A stretch of DNA of 64,000 bases, taken from NCBI GenBank assembly GCA_023014335.1, contig JAECYW010000014.1, forward strand, positions 1,860,001 to 1,924,000. Direction: 5' to 3'. The first letter of the stretch is position 1; the number at the start of each line of letters is the position of its first letter. This stretch comes from Galerina marginata. Taxonomy: Eukaryota > Basidiomycota > Agaricomycetes > Agaricales > Galerinaceae. The position numbers were made by a program, and so were the translations under genes. The notes under the pieces were generated by a model, which was given only the letters and a program-made list of their open reading frames with translations, was not told where the DNA came from and searched no databases. This document shows, in pieces, positions 36,541-48,400 of the stretch.

Positions 36541-39434
36541 TGGATCCGGGATCTTATCGATCAGAGGGAATAGACGACAAGGTCATCCTACGCCTTCGAG
36601 GAGCACCGACAATGTCAGCTGCTCCACCAGATGTCGACGACAGGTCAGTCGCCTACGAGGCGACAATGTCATCCCCAAAAACCCGCGTAGAACGGTTGGG
36701 CGACTATGTCAATCCAACCAAGTTGAAATATGGTGACCACGTCAGCCATAAATCGGGGGGCGACATGTCAACCCGTGCGCTGTCGTCGTCCTCTGTCAAC
36801 GCCCTAGACTCCAAGCAGAAAATGAATAAGAAATAAACGAAAAAACTCACATGGATGGGAAAGGTAGGACAGACGAAGAGACGAAGGCGAAAGCAGAGAG
36901 GAGGTGAGAGCAGAGAGCAAGGAAGCAATGAGGCATGGAACGAGTTCAACCGTGGGTGCCGCTGGTCACGTGATTTAGATAAGATAACGATAAGACTTTT
37001 TGAATCAACTAACTTGATAGATATATGATTTTCGTACGTTGTATAGATTGTTTTCACTCGCAACATGGTGCCCAATGATGAGCATGTAAAAATTGAGTGG
37101 GGGAAAATTTATTTTAGACTGATAATTAAAGATACAAACTGCTATACGAGGTCTAAGTAGTAAGATGGAGGAAGAATCTGAGTTGATAGCTGTCTTTTCC
37201 TGAGGCAACGACACGGAATCATTTCTAGAAAGGGATAAATGTTCGGAGGAACGTATGTTGTGCTTGGTGGAGGTACCCTTCACAGCAGCGAGACCTGTAA
37301 GATACATTGAGTACATTTTCGAGAGGTAAAAAAGCGTGGTCACATACCGGAGTAGATAAATGACGAATCTTTTGAGAGGGAGGTAGACGAAGCCTTGATT
37401 ACCAGCCAAAGCACCCGAAGGCGTTTCGAGGGGGAGCGGGGCAGCACAGCAAGCGAATTCCTTGCGAGGTATTCACGTTGCCGCGCATTGGAGGAACGAG
37501 TGGTGGGAGGACAATTGGAACCGATAGTGTGTTAGCCTACTGAGAAGATAACTACGCATAGCACAACTCACCATTTTGACGGACTCGCACCCGTAAGCCA
37601 AGCTCCTGATCGTATGACGGTTTGCATGCGGAAGCGCAGGTGAGCTGATGAGCGCCGCTCCGAACTTGAAAGCGAAGTCGACGCTGAAGGCATAAAAAGA
37701 TTTAGTTGATGCTTCGAAGATGAAATAAAAAGGCAAGGGCATACCTAGGGGTCGGAAAAGCGGAGGAACGTCGTCGTTGACGTTCGTGGAGAGGTATAGA
37801 TGAAAGAGTTTGCATGCGGAAGCGCAGGTGAGCTGATGAGCGCCGCTCTGAACTTGAGAGCGAAGTCGACGCTGAAGGCATAAAAAGATTTTAGTTGATG
37901 CTTCAAAGATGAAATAAAAAGATAAGGGCATACCTAGGGGTCGGAAAAGCGGAAGAACGTCGTCGTTGACGTTCGTGGAGAGGTGTAGATGAAAAGGCTA
38001 CCGGCACGATGTCGCGCAACGACGCTGTCCAAGTCGTCTGAGTAGAGAGGAACGAGTGACGACGTCAGCTCATTCGCGGGCATATGAAGTGGGCGACATG
38101 TCAGCTCACTTCGTAGAAGGAGACAATGTCAACCTGAAAAAAGAAAATTGGGTCGAAGGCGGCCGTGTCGAGGTGGGCAAAGGCGGCAGTTTTGAAGAGG
38201 TAATCTTGAAGGTCGTTTGGTTTGAAGGGCGTAGTGTTGAGGGTGGTCGGGCAGAGCGCTGCGCATAGAGAGACGAGTGGCGAAAGATCGGGTTGGGGGT
38301 GGTCAGGCAGAGCGCTGGGCATAGAGGCGAAGTGGCGAAAGGTCGGGTTGGAGATCGATGAAGGTGGTCGGGTTGAGCCCGAGCCCAGCACGAAGGAAGA
38401 AAGGTGGACGAGCGACAAAGTCGCTCGTCCATAGAGAAGTGCAATGAGCGACAGGTCAACTCATTGGCGGCAAGGTGACCAGGTCAGCCTTAACGAGGGA
38501 GTGGAGTGGAGGGAGAGAGAGGGAGGTGAGTTGCGGATCAAAGAGATAAGCGGTGTGATCGCATACCAGACCGTGGGAAGTTGAACTTGAACCGAATTCC
38601 GGGCTCAATCCTGGAGCGGGCTTTGTTTGGCAGGGGCATCTGGCTTGTTTGCCTTTGGCTCCCGACGCGTCAATCGCGTCTTTGCTCCTCCTCCTCCACA
38701 CCGCCTCCGCCTCCGCCTCCGAAGCCACGAGTTGACATGGTCGCTCGTCGGTTTTGTCAAACTCCAGATGACATGGTCGCTGGATCCCTGCTTTGCTTGG
38801 ATGACATTGTCGCCAAGTGCGCCTTTCGTCACTTGCCCAGAAGAACCCGCAGAACATCCGTGCCTCTGCCTTCGCCCCTCCACACCGCCTCCATCTCCGA
38901 AGCCACGAGCTGACATCGTCGTTCGTCGGTTTCGTTGAACTCCAGCTGACATTGTCATTGGATCTCGGCTTCACTTACCTGACCTTGTCGCCTAAGTTCA
39001 CTCCGAAGACTCAAAACACGCGACGGGCGCGTTATATTTATCCTTACGAGTAAGTACACGCTAATTTTATGCCATCCGAATTTGCTCATTGCTTTCCTAG
39101 ATCTACTTTGTCTTTTGTGGACTCGGATCGCAAACCAGCGGCTTTCCAGACGCCCTAGATTGTGAGTGCATACTTGATTTTATTGGAGCTAGACGAGCTG
39201 ATCCGTCCAGGGTCTCTTAGCCGATGTCTAGCAACCCCTTTCTGCAATTTTTTTGCCAGATTTGCCAGCTTCAAAGTCACACCACGTCCCGATTTCGCGG
39301 CGACTTTCCGAGTTTTTATTCTCAGCGCGATTCAAACAATTCGAATTTCCGTTGTGTGACACGTCAAAACCCTCACCTTCTCTCTTCTTCCTTCCTCTTC
39401 CTTCCTCCTTCCTTCCTTCCTCCACATACGAACC
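36541..39434. promoter_or_regulatory. Divergent intergenic region with clustered GACAnTGTC-type motifs
   Basis: Between two divergent genes. I count more than a dozen copies of a short palindrome of the form GACA(n)TGTC, usually as TGACATTGTCGC or its complement. Places: 36607, 36667, 36705, 36763, 38095, 38124, 38450, two triplets at 38734/38770/38803 and 38912/38948/38981, and three more inside the first intron region of the next gene (39798, 39833, 39864). The two triplets share the same 36- then 33-bp spacing and belong to a 178-bp diverged duplication. Open frames here are low-complexity shadows; I support no gene in this interval. Confidence 0.5.
37620..37995. repeat. 188-bp tandem duplication
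   Basis: Two nearly identical 188-bp units starting GTTTGCATGCGGAAGCGCAG at 37620 and 37808. Each contains GACGTTCGTGGAGAGGT near its end. They differ by a handful of substitutions and one indel. Confidence 0.9.
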
Positions 39435-42400
39435 ATGCCCCCTAAGCGCAAGCGAGACAACGAGGAGGTCGCTGACGGCGGAAAAGGCTCTAAGAGAGCC
39501 AAGGTAAGTATTCTTTCAGGTCCCTCCCCCGTTCACTTATTGACTTGTTCTTACACAGGAAACTCGCAGCTCCCCTCCTTGCCTACGCAGTCGACAGCAG
39601 AAGGCAAAGGTAAGATTTTTTCTCCCCTTCTCGTTTCTTAACTAATGCAGGACTTACAGCAACCCGTTCGACGCTCCCTTCGCCATGCGAGCCCCACTTC
39701 CGAGACCATCGCCCACTCCGCCACGTAGGTCCCCATTCCGTCTTCGCATTCGGTCCCTCTTCCTTACGTTGGCGCGGCAACATCCAATATAAGGGTTGAC
39801 ATTGTTGCTCTTTCCGACTGCTGAGCACTGATGACATTGTCGCAGTCTCGTTGAAACAACTTTGACATTGTCGCGTTGTTCGTACACGTTCTTGTGTCAT
39901 TGCTGCCGCCATTTATCATTCTGCCCCATGCCACGTAGGCCATAATTCAGTGGCTAATATTTTTTTTTGCAGGTCTACGAACGGAAGGGCTGGCCTGTCG
40001 GCGAATGGGTGAGTTTATTCTATCGTTTATTCATGCCATGTAGGCCGTGTTCCAGCTTCTGATATTTTTCTTACAGGTCTACTGACGGAGGGGCTGGCCT
40101 GTCCACCGAAGGGTAAGTTTATTTCATTGTTCATTCACGTTGCTCGATTTAAATTTCTCATTAGGCCAGTCGCGAGCGGCATTGAGCCTCCGGCGCTCAC
40201 TGAAGAGTAAGTGATGTATTACATGATCTTTTTTAACAGTAACTAACTACTTTCCCATTACAGCTCTCGTGGCGCTGCCTGTGCAGCTCGATCTCGAGCG
40301 GAGAGCACCTCTCCACTTCACCCAATCTCGAGGCACATGCGCGACGTTGCTGCGCAAGTTCGCGCTGAACTGCCAGCTCTGGCTGCTGAAGCTGCCGACG
40401 CTGAAGAAGACGAGGAGTTCATCCGAAGGATGGCCGCCCGAGTTGAAGAAAAAGAAGCCAAGATAAAAGCACTCAAGCGCGTCCAGGAGATCCGCGCTGC
40501 GGGGGTTGCCAGACGTGCCGCCGCCGCAGTCAAAGAAGCAGAATATCGCGCTGTGATTAACCGTGCCAAGGCGGCCCTTGGCTCCGACTGCGAAATCCCA
40601 GAAGTCTCAAGCAATGACGAAACGACAGACGAGGATTCCCCCCCGGACAACGAGATTGATGAGGATGCCGCCTCGATCAGACGCCTGAAGTCGTTCGCTG
40701 AGCGTCAGGAGTTTGAAAGGATGGTCTGGGGGAGGACACAAGAGGTCAAGGCCGGGTGGAATGCGAAGAAGGCCGGAGAGAAAAATGTCGGCCATGAGGT
40801 CTTCGCCGGGGTCGTCATTACCTCTCGGCGTCGATCCTCTGCTGATATGCAGGTTGACGAAAACGAAGTTTCCGCGGAAGAGGAGGAAGAGGAAGAGGCG
40901 GATGACGAAGGAGTGGAGGAGGCTGGTCCTGCCGTTGATAAAGGAAAACGTCGGGAGAGGGATGACAGAGATGATGATGACCGCCGCCCTGGGGATTCCA
41001 CCCATGATGCCGACATGGAAGGCAGTGACAACGAAGGTGACACCAGTGGTGGAGGGGACAGTGGAGGTCACTCACGCTGGGGTGGTGAAGGTGGCCATGC
41101 GGACCGCTACAATGACATGGAGGTGGATAATCATGGGTCAGGTAGTGACGAAGAGGACGACGATGACGATGATGAAACGCCTAAACCCCGTAGGGTGATG
41201 GAAACCCGCCGTTTATATCGCCGGTCGGATACATCGGCAGATGATGCATTTTTCGCTCAGTCCAGCCTCAACACCTTCAACAGCAACCTCATCCGTGAGC
41301 GTGATGGAGAAATGCTTGATGAAAGCGGTTCTAGTGGCAGCAACTTTAGTGAGACTCGCCGTCTTGCGAAAACTCAACGTACCAGACTTGTGTCAGATTC
41401 GGAAGATGATGATGATTCTGCATTGGCAGGTGAGGTGGTGGCCTCTAGCCCTGCCTGTCGCCCCACTTTGCGACCGCTTGCGGAGGCCAACGAGGATCCC
41501 AATGCTGACTTTGTACCTTCTGGTGCTACTTCTCGCCATCGTCTCAGGTCTGGGGAGGACCTAACGAAAGGCGAAAGATTTGTCAGTGATGTCATGGATG
41601 ATGGCACTGGGATGGTTGAAGAGATGGAGCCAGAAGAAGACGTACCTCAGGGTAAAAACTTGGTCAGAGGCCATTGCTGCGCATGGCAAAAACAAGTTCT
41701 TACTTTCAAGGTGAGTGCAACTATAAATAAAGGTTAAATAAGTAAATAATATGTAGTCCGCTCAAATCTGAACCGATTGGGATGATCTTATACTCAAAAA
41801 AAGCAAAAAAATGAGACGAATCTAACAAGCCTAAAATCAACTGGTCACGTGACCAGGAAGGCCCTGATTTTTACGATTTTTTTGATACCAAGATCATAAA
41901 AATTGGCCCAGTAATGGCTGAGATACAGAAACCATGCAGGGTCACTGTATGAGTGGGAGAATTTCCAACCATTGCGTTAGAAACCATTTCTGCCTGCTAT
42001 GCAGGCCGGAAAACAAGTTCTTTTACTACGTAAGAACTTGTAACAAGATTAATTAATTGACTACAATAAGAACTTGTAACAAGATTAATTCTTACGTCAC
42101 TTAGCTTTTATCGGATTGCCTTGAAACAAAGTGTGTAATTATCAGAAAAATCAGGGCTAAAAGATGGTGTCACATATGTATTGTCACATCTTTATGTGAC
42201 TTACCAAATGCGGAATATTGTTGAAAACACAGTAAATAAGCTATATTGAGAGATTTTAAAGGCATTAAAATAAAATAAAAATACTGATAATCTTTTTTTT
42301 ACCTAACAGGTGGTCTGTGCGCACATATCACATGACATATCCCTGAGAATATTTTGGTCCAAGTTGGTGCATTACCAAATCCAAGGCAATTGCACAAAGT

Positions 42401-45400
42401 CCTGCTGTGAGTTTGATTATGTAAGCTTCTAAAACATTATTTTCATGTTATTTGGTCATGTTTTGCAATGTTTGGTGTGCCTTTTATGGGTTATCCAGTC
42501 AGTTTAACACCAATTTTCGGATTTTCACCAAGTTGAGCTGACTGTTTGCCGGATTTGGACACCATGACATCATTGCAAAACATATGTAAATATTTGTACA
42601 TTATTCTATATTGGTCTGGGTGACACATTTTAGCATATCTAGCTCATTCAAATCTGTTTTAAGCATAAATTCACACAAATTTGCGCTTTTTGGGTCGTGT
42701 GAACAAGTCACATGACCTAATCAACCCTGGATACACATGCCACATGAAAGCCCTGATTTTTACGATTTTTTTGATACCAAGATCATAAAAATTGGCCCAG
42801 TAATGGCTGAGATACAGAAACCATGCAGGGTCACTGTATGAGTGGGAGAATTTCCAACCATTGCGTTAGAAACCATTTCTGCCTGCTATGCAGGCCGGAA
42901 AACAAGTTCTTTTACTACGTAAGAACTTGTAACAAGATTAATTAATTGACTACAATAAGAACTTGTAACAAGATTAATTCTTACGTCACTTAGCTTTTAT
43001 CGGATTGCCTTGAAACAAAGTGTGTAATTATCAGAAAAATCAGGGCTAAAAGATGGTGTCACATATGTATTGTCACATCTTTATGTGACTTACCAAATGC
43101 GGAATATTGTTGAAAACACAGTAAATAAGCTATATTGAGAGATTTTAAAGGCATTAAAATAAAATAAAAATACTGATAATCTTTTTTTTACCTAACAGGT
43201 GGTCTGTGCGCACATATCACATGACATATCCCTGAGAATATTTTGGTCCAAGTTGGTGCATTACCAAATCCAAGGCAATTGCACAAAGTCCTGCTGTGAG
43301 TTTGATTATGTAAGCTTCTAAAACATTATTTTCATGTTATTTGGTCATGTTTTGCAATGTTTGGTGTGCCTTTTATGGGTTATCCAGTCAGTTTAACACC
43401 AATTTTCGGATTTTCACCAAGTTGAGCTGACTGTTTGCCGGATTTGGACACCATGACATCATTGCAAAACATATGTAAATATTTGTACATTATTCTATAT
43501 TGGTCTGGGTGACACATTTTAGCATATCTAGCTCATTCAAATCTGTTTTAAGCATAAATTCACACAAATTTGCGCTTTTTGGGTCGTGTGAACAAGTCAC
43601 ATGACCTAATCAACCCTGGATACACATGCCACATGAAAGCCCTGATTTTTACGATTTTTTTGATACCAAGATCATAAAAATTGGCCCAGTAATGGCTGAG
43701 ATACAGAAACCATGCAGGGTCACTGTATGAGTGGGAGAATTTCCAACCATTGCGTTAGAAACCATTTCTGCCTGCTATGCAGGCCGGAAAACAAGTTCTT
43801 TTACTACGTAAGAACTTGTAACAAGATTAATTAATTGACTACAATAAGAACTTGTAACAAGATTAATTCTTACGTCACTTAGCTTTTATCGGATTGCCTT
43901 GAAACAAAGTGTGTAATTATCAGAAAAATCAGGGCTAAAAGATGGTGTCACATATGTATTGTCACATCTTTATGTGACTTACCAAATGCGGAATATTGTT
44001 GAAAACACAGTAAATAAGCTATATTGAGAGATTTTAAAGGCATTAAAATAAAATAAAAATACTGATAATCTTTTTTTTACCTAACAGGTGGTCTGTGCGC
44101 ACATATCACATGACATATCCCTGAGAATATTTTGGTCCAAGTTGGTGCATTACCAAATCCAAGGCAATTGCACAAAGTCCTGCTGTGAGTTTGATTATGT
44201 AAGCTTCTAAAACATTATTTTCATGTTATTTGGTCATGTTTTGCAATGTTTGGTGTGCCTTTTATGGGTTATCCAGTCAGTTTAACACCAATTTTCGGAT
44301 TTTCACCAAGTTGAGCTGACTGTTTGCCGGATTTGGACACCATGACATCATTGCAAAACATATGTAAATATTTGTACATTATTCTATATTGGTCTGGGTG
44401 ACACATTTTAGCATATCTAGCTCATTCAAATCTGTTTTAAGCATAAATTCACACAAATTTGCGCTGTTTGGGTCGTGTGAACAAGTCACATGACCTAATC
44501 AACCCTGGATACACATGCCACATGAAAGCCCTGATTTTTACGATTTTTTTGATACCAAGATCATAAAAATTGGCCCAGTAATGGCTGAGATACAGAAACC
44601 ATGCAGGGTCACTGTATGAGTGGGAGAATTTCCAACCATTGCGTTAGAAACCATTTCTGCCTGCTATGCAGGCCGGAAAACAAGTTCTTTTACTACGTAA
44701 GAACTTGTAACAAGATTAATTAATTGACTACAATAAGAACTTGTAACAAGATTAATTCTTACGTCACTTAGCTTTTATCGGATTGCCTTGAAACAAAGTG
44801 TGTAATTATCAGAAAAATCAGGGCTAAAAGATGGTGTCACATATGTATTGTCACATCTTTATGTGACTTACCAAATGCGGAATATTGTTGAAAACACAGT
44901 AAATAAGCTATATTGAGAGATTTTAAAGGCATTAAAATAAAATAAAAATACTGATAATCTTTTTTTTACCTAACAGGTGGTCTGTGCGCACATATCACAT
45001 GACATATCCCTGAGAATATTTTGGTCCAAGTTGGTGCATTACCAAATCCAAGGCAATTGCACAAAGTCCTGCTGTGAGTTTGATTATGTAAGCTTCTAAA
45101 ACATTATTTTCATGTTATTTGGTCATGTTTTGCAATGTTTGGTGTGCCTTTTATGGGTTATCCAGTCAGTTTAACACCAATTTTCGGATTTTCACCAAGT
45201 TGAGCTGACTGTTTGCCGGATTTGGACACCATGACATCATTGCAAAACATATGTAAATATTTGTACATTATTCTATATTGGTCTGGGTGACACATTTTAG
45301 CATATCTAGCTCATTCAAATCTGTTTTAAGCATAAATTCACACAAATTTGCGCTTTTTGGGTCGTGTGAACAAGTCACATGACCTAATCAACCCTGGATA

Positions 45401-48400
45401 CACATGCCACATGAAAGCCCTGATTTTTACGATTTTTTTGATACCAAGATCATAAAAATTGGCCCAGTAATGGCTGAGATACAGAAACCATGCAGGGTCA
45501 CTGTATGAGTGGGAGAATTTCCAACCATTGCGTTAGAAACCATTTCTGCCTGCTATGCAGGCCGGAAAACAAGTTCTTTTACTACGTAAGAACTTGTAAC
45601 AAGATTAATTAATTGACTACAATAAGAACTTGTAACAAGATTAATTCTTACGTCACTTAGCTTTTATCGGATTGCCTTGAAACAAAGTGTGTAATTATCA
45701 GAAAAATCAGGGCTAAAAGATGGTGTCACATATGTATTGTCACATCTTTATGTGACTTACCAAATGCGGAATATTGTTGAAAACACAGTAAATAAGCTAT
45801 ATTGAGAGATTTTAAAGGCATTAAAATAAAATAAAAATACTGATAATCTTTTTTTTACCTAACAGGTGGTCTGTGCGCACATATCACATGACATATCCCT
45901 GAGAATATTTTGGTCCAAGTTGGTGCATTACCAAATCCAAGGCAATTGCACAAAGTCCTGCTGTGAGTTTGATTATGTAAGCTTCTAAAACATTATTTTC
46001 ATGTTATTTGGTCATGTTTTGCAATGTTTGGTGTGCCTTTTATGGGTTATCCAGTCAGTTTAACACCAATTTTCGGATTTTCACCAAGTTGAGCTGACTG
46101 TTTGCCGGATTTGGACACCATGACATCATTGCAAAACATATGTAAATATTTGTACATTATTCTATATTGGTCTGGGTGACACATTTTAGCATATCTAGCT
46201 CATTCAAATCTGTTTTAAGCATAAATTCACACAAATTTGCGCTTTTTGGGTCGTGTGAACAAGTCACATGACCTAATCAACCCTGGATACACATGCCACA
46301 TGAAAGCCCTGATTTTTACGATTTTTTTGATACCAAGATCATAAAAATTGGCCCAGTAATGGCTGAGATACAGAAACCATGCAGGGTCACTGTATGAGTG
46401 GGAGAATTTCCAACCATTGCGTTAGAAACCATTTCTGCCTGCTATGCAGGCCGGAAAACAAGTTCTTTTACTACGTAAGAACTTGTAACAAGGGTGGGCG
46501 TCCAAACAAGAAGTACAATGAGATCTGCAAGTCTCTGGGGGAAAGAGTTCGGCAAGCCATCAAGAATATCGCTACCGAATACAATCTTTCTGAGCATCAT
46601 GTGCGACAGAAGTCGGGCCTTGCCTTTGGTACTAGGGGTGGCATTGGCAATGAGAATCGGTGGAATTTAATACAGCAATATCTCTCGTTGCGCCATCCAG
46701 AAATTTCTGGGAGTACGTGCTTGTTTTTCTTCTTCACTGCATTTTTATTTACTTGACTATCTTAGGAGAAGAATTTCTTAAATTTGCTAAGGCAGAATGG
46801 GAAAAGTTCCAGGCGCTTTCCCTAGAAGAGCAGGATGCTGAGGTTCAGAAGATGAAGGAGTCTCTGTTAAAATTGACTCGTGATATGTCAGCGATGAAAA
46901 GTGCGGTTCGTCGAGTGATTAATTCCAAGCAGGATGTTCAGAAACTGGTCAGTTATTTTCTAGTCTTGTTATGTGGTGTGTCCTGATTTTCTTTGAAGGT
47001 TGAATTTATCAGTGAATGGAATCCGGATATTCACTATATTGTTGCTGACTTTTACACTGGGAATGATCCTGCTGCTCGTCAGCATTGCAGTGTCGTTGCT
47101 TCTTCTGAATTGGGCAAGAAGATTTTGGAAGACAATAAGGTACCTGTGGGAACCATTGTCGATGGTCTCACCGATAAGTTTCGGTATTTGTGTTTTTCTT
47201 ATATATATTCTGGTATTCTAACTGTGTTTGGTCAGTTCGGTAGCTGTCAATCGCAAGTATGATGCCTTTATGAAGGAAGGCCAGATAAATAAGAAGACCT
47301 CAAAGGCTCCGGCTGTAGCACAGCCTATATTGCCTGTTCAGGCTGTGGTTCCCACTGAAAAACTTGCTCCAAATGTTCTTCGGAGTGAAGTAACCAATTT
47401 CTTTCGGGGTAGATTGGGTAAGCAATATTATGTTTCTGATTGTTTTTCTTTTTCTTAGTACATCTCTTTTATTTTTTTTAGCGATCTTGGCCCCTGGTGG
47501 AGTTGGAAATAATGTCAGATGGGCCAAGCTGACTACTCTGGCGAAGACCTATGAGTTCTGTATCAATGGATGGCCATCTTCAGTGGTTTCTTCACTCCCA
47601 CATCTGGGAATGTTTGGGAGCTCTCAGCCTGGCCCAGTTTGGAGGGCACTCGCCAATTCGATTCGACTCAAAGCTCTTACCATTGAACCCTGGTCTGATG
47701 GTCAGTTTTTATTTGTGTTTGTCTAATATTTTTTTCTGATTGTATATCCTACATAGATGTTAAAGCAGTTCCGAAGGATTCTGCGGAATACCAGTACATT
47801 CCACTGATTACGAATACTGATGGAAAGGCGCTCGTCGAGATTAAAGATCTTCCTCCTGTCAATGCTGCCCCCACCAACTCCAAATTGTCTATTGGTTCTA
47901 GATCTGTGGTTTCTGCTCCCCCTGCTCAGCCTCGTTTCTCTCCTCCTTCGTCTCCTGTTCATGCTGAATCACCTGTCCACCATCCTTCGCCTCAGTCTCT
48001 TGGCTCTCCTATCCACATGAGGACCCATGAAACCACTACTTCGACATTTTTTGCCTCTCCAGGTGGTCCCGGATATCATTCTTTTGGCAATTCGGATTTA
48101 GCAGAAGATTATAACAAGGCCCTTGCAAACTTGAATGCTCAGTTCAAACAGCAATCGAAGAAGAAACATCGTTCGGAGATGTTTCAAGGTTATCGAGTTG
48201 TTGATCCATCTCAAGCTACACATGAGCTGTACAGCTTTACCACCCCAGATATCACTTCAGGATCCCCTTTTGGAGTACCTATTAGGTAGGGTAAATTCCT
48301 ATGTTTTACCCTACCTAATAGGTAGTGGAAAAAGATTTTTTCAAAACAAATTGCTTTTAAAACATTTTTTAGAAACATTTTTTATCAAAAGATTTTTGAG

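Noticed and set aside
38456..38974. Minus-strand 172-residue frame
   Set aside because: Runs through duplicated GACAnTGTC-motif repeats with a competing open frame on the other strand; no conserved domain.
41862..46486. CRISPR-like or rDNA-like array
   Set aside because: The 889-bp units are contiguous and almost identical, with no short repeat/spacer pattern and no rRNA sequence; they belong to a transposon.
46379..46756. Single gene starting at 46379
   Set aside because: The first 36 codons are transposon terminus; the rest is a downstream exon of the gene that starts at 39435.
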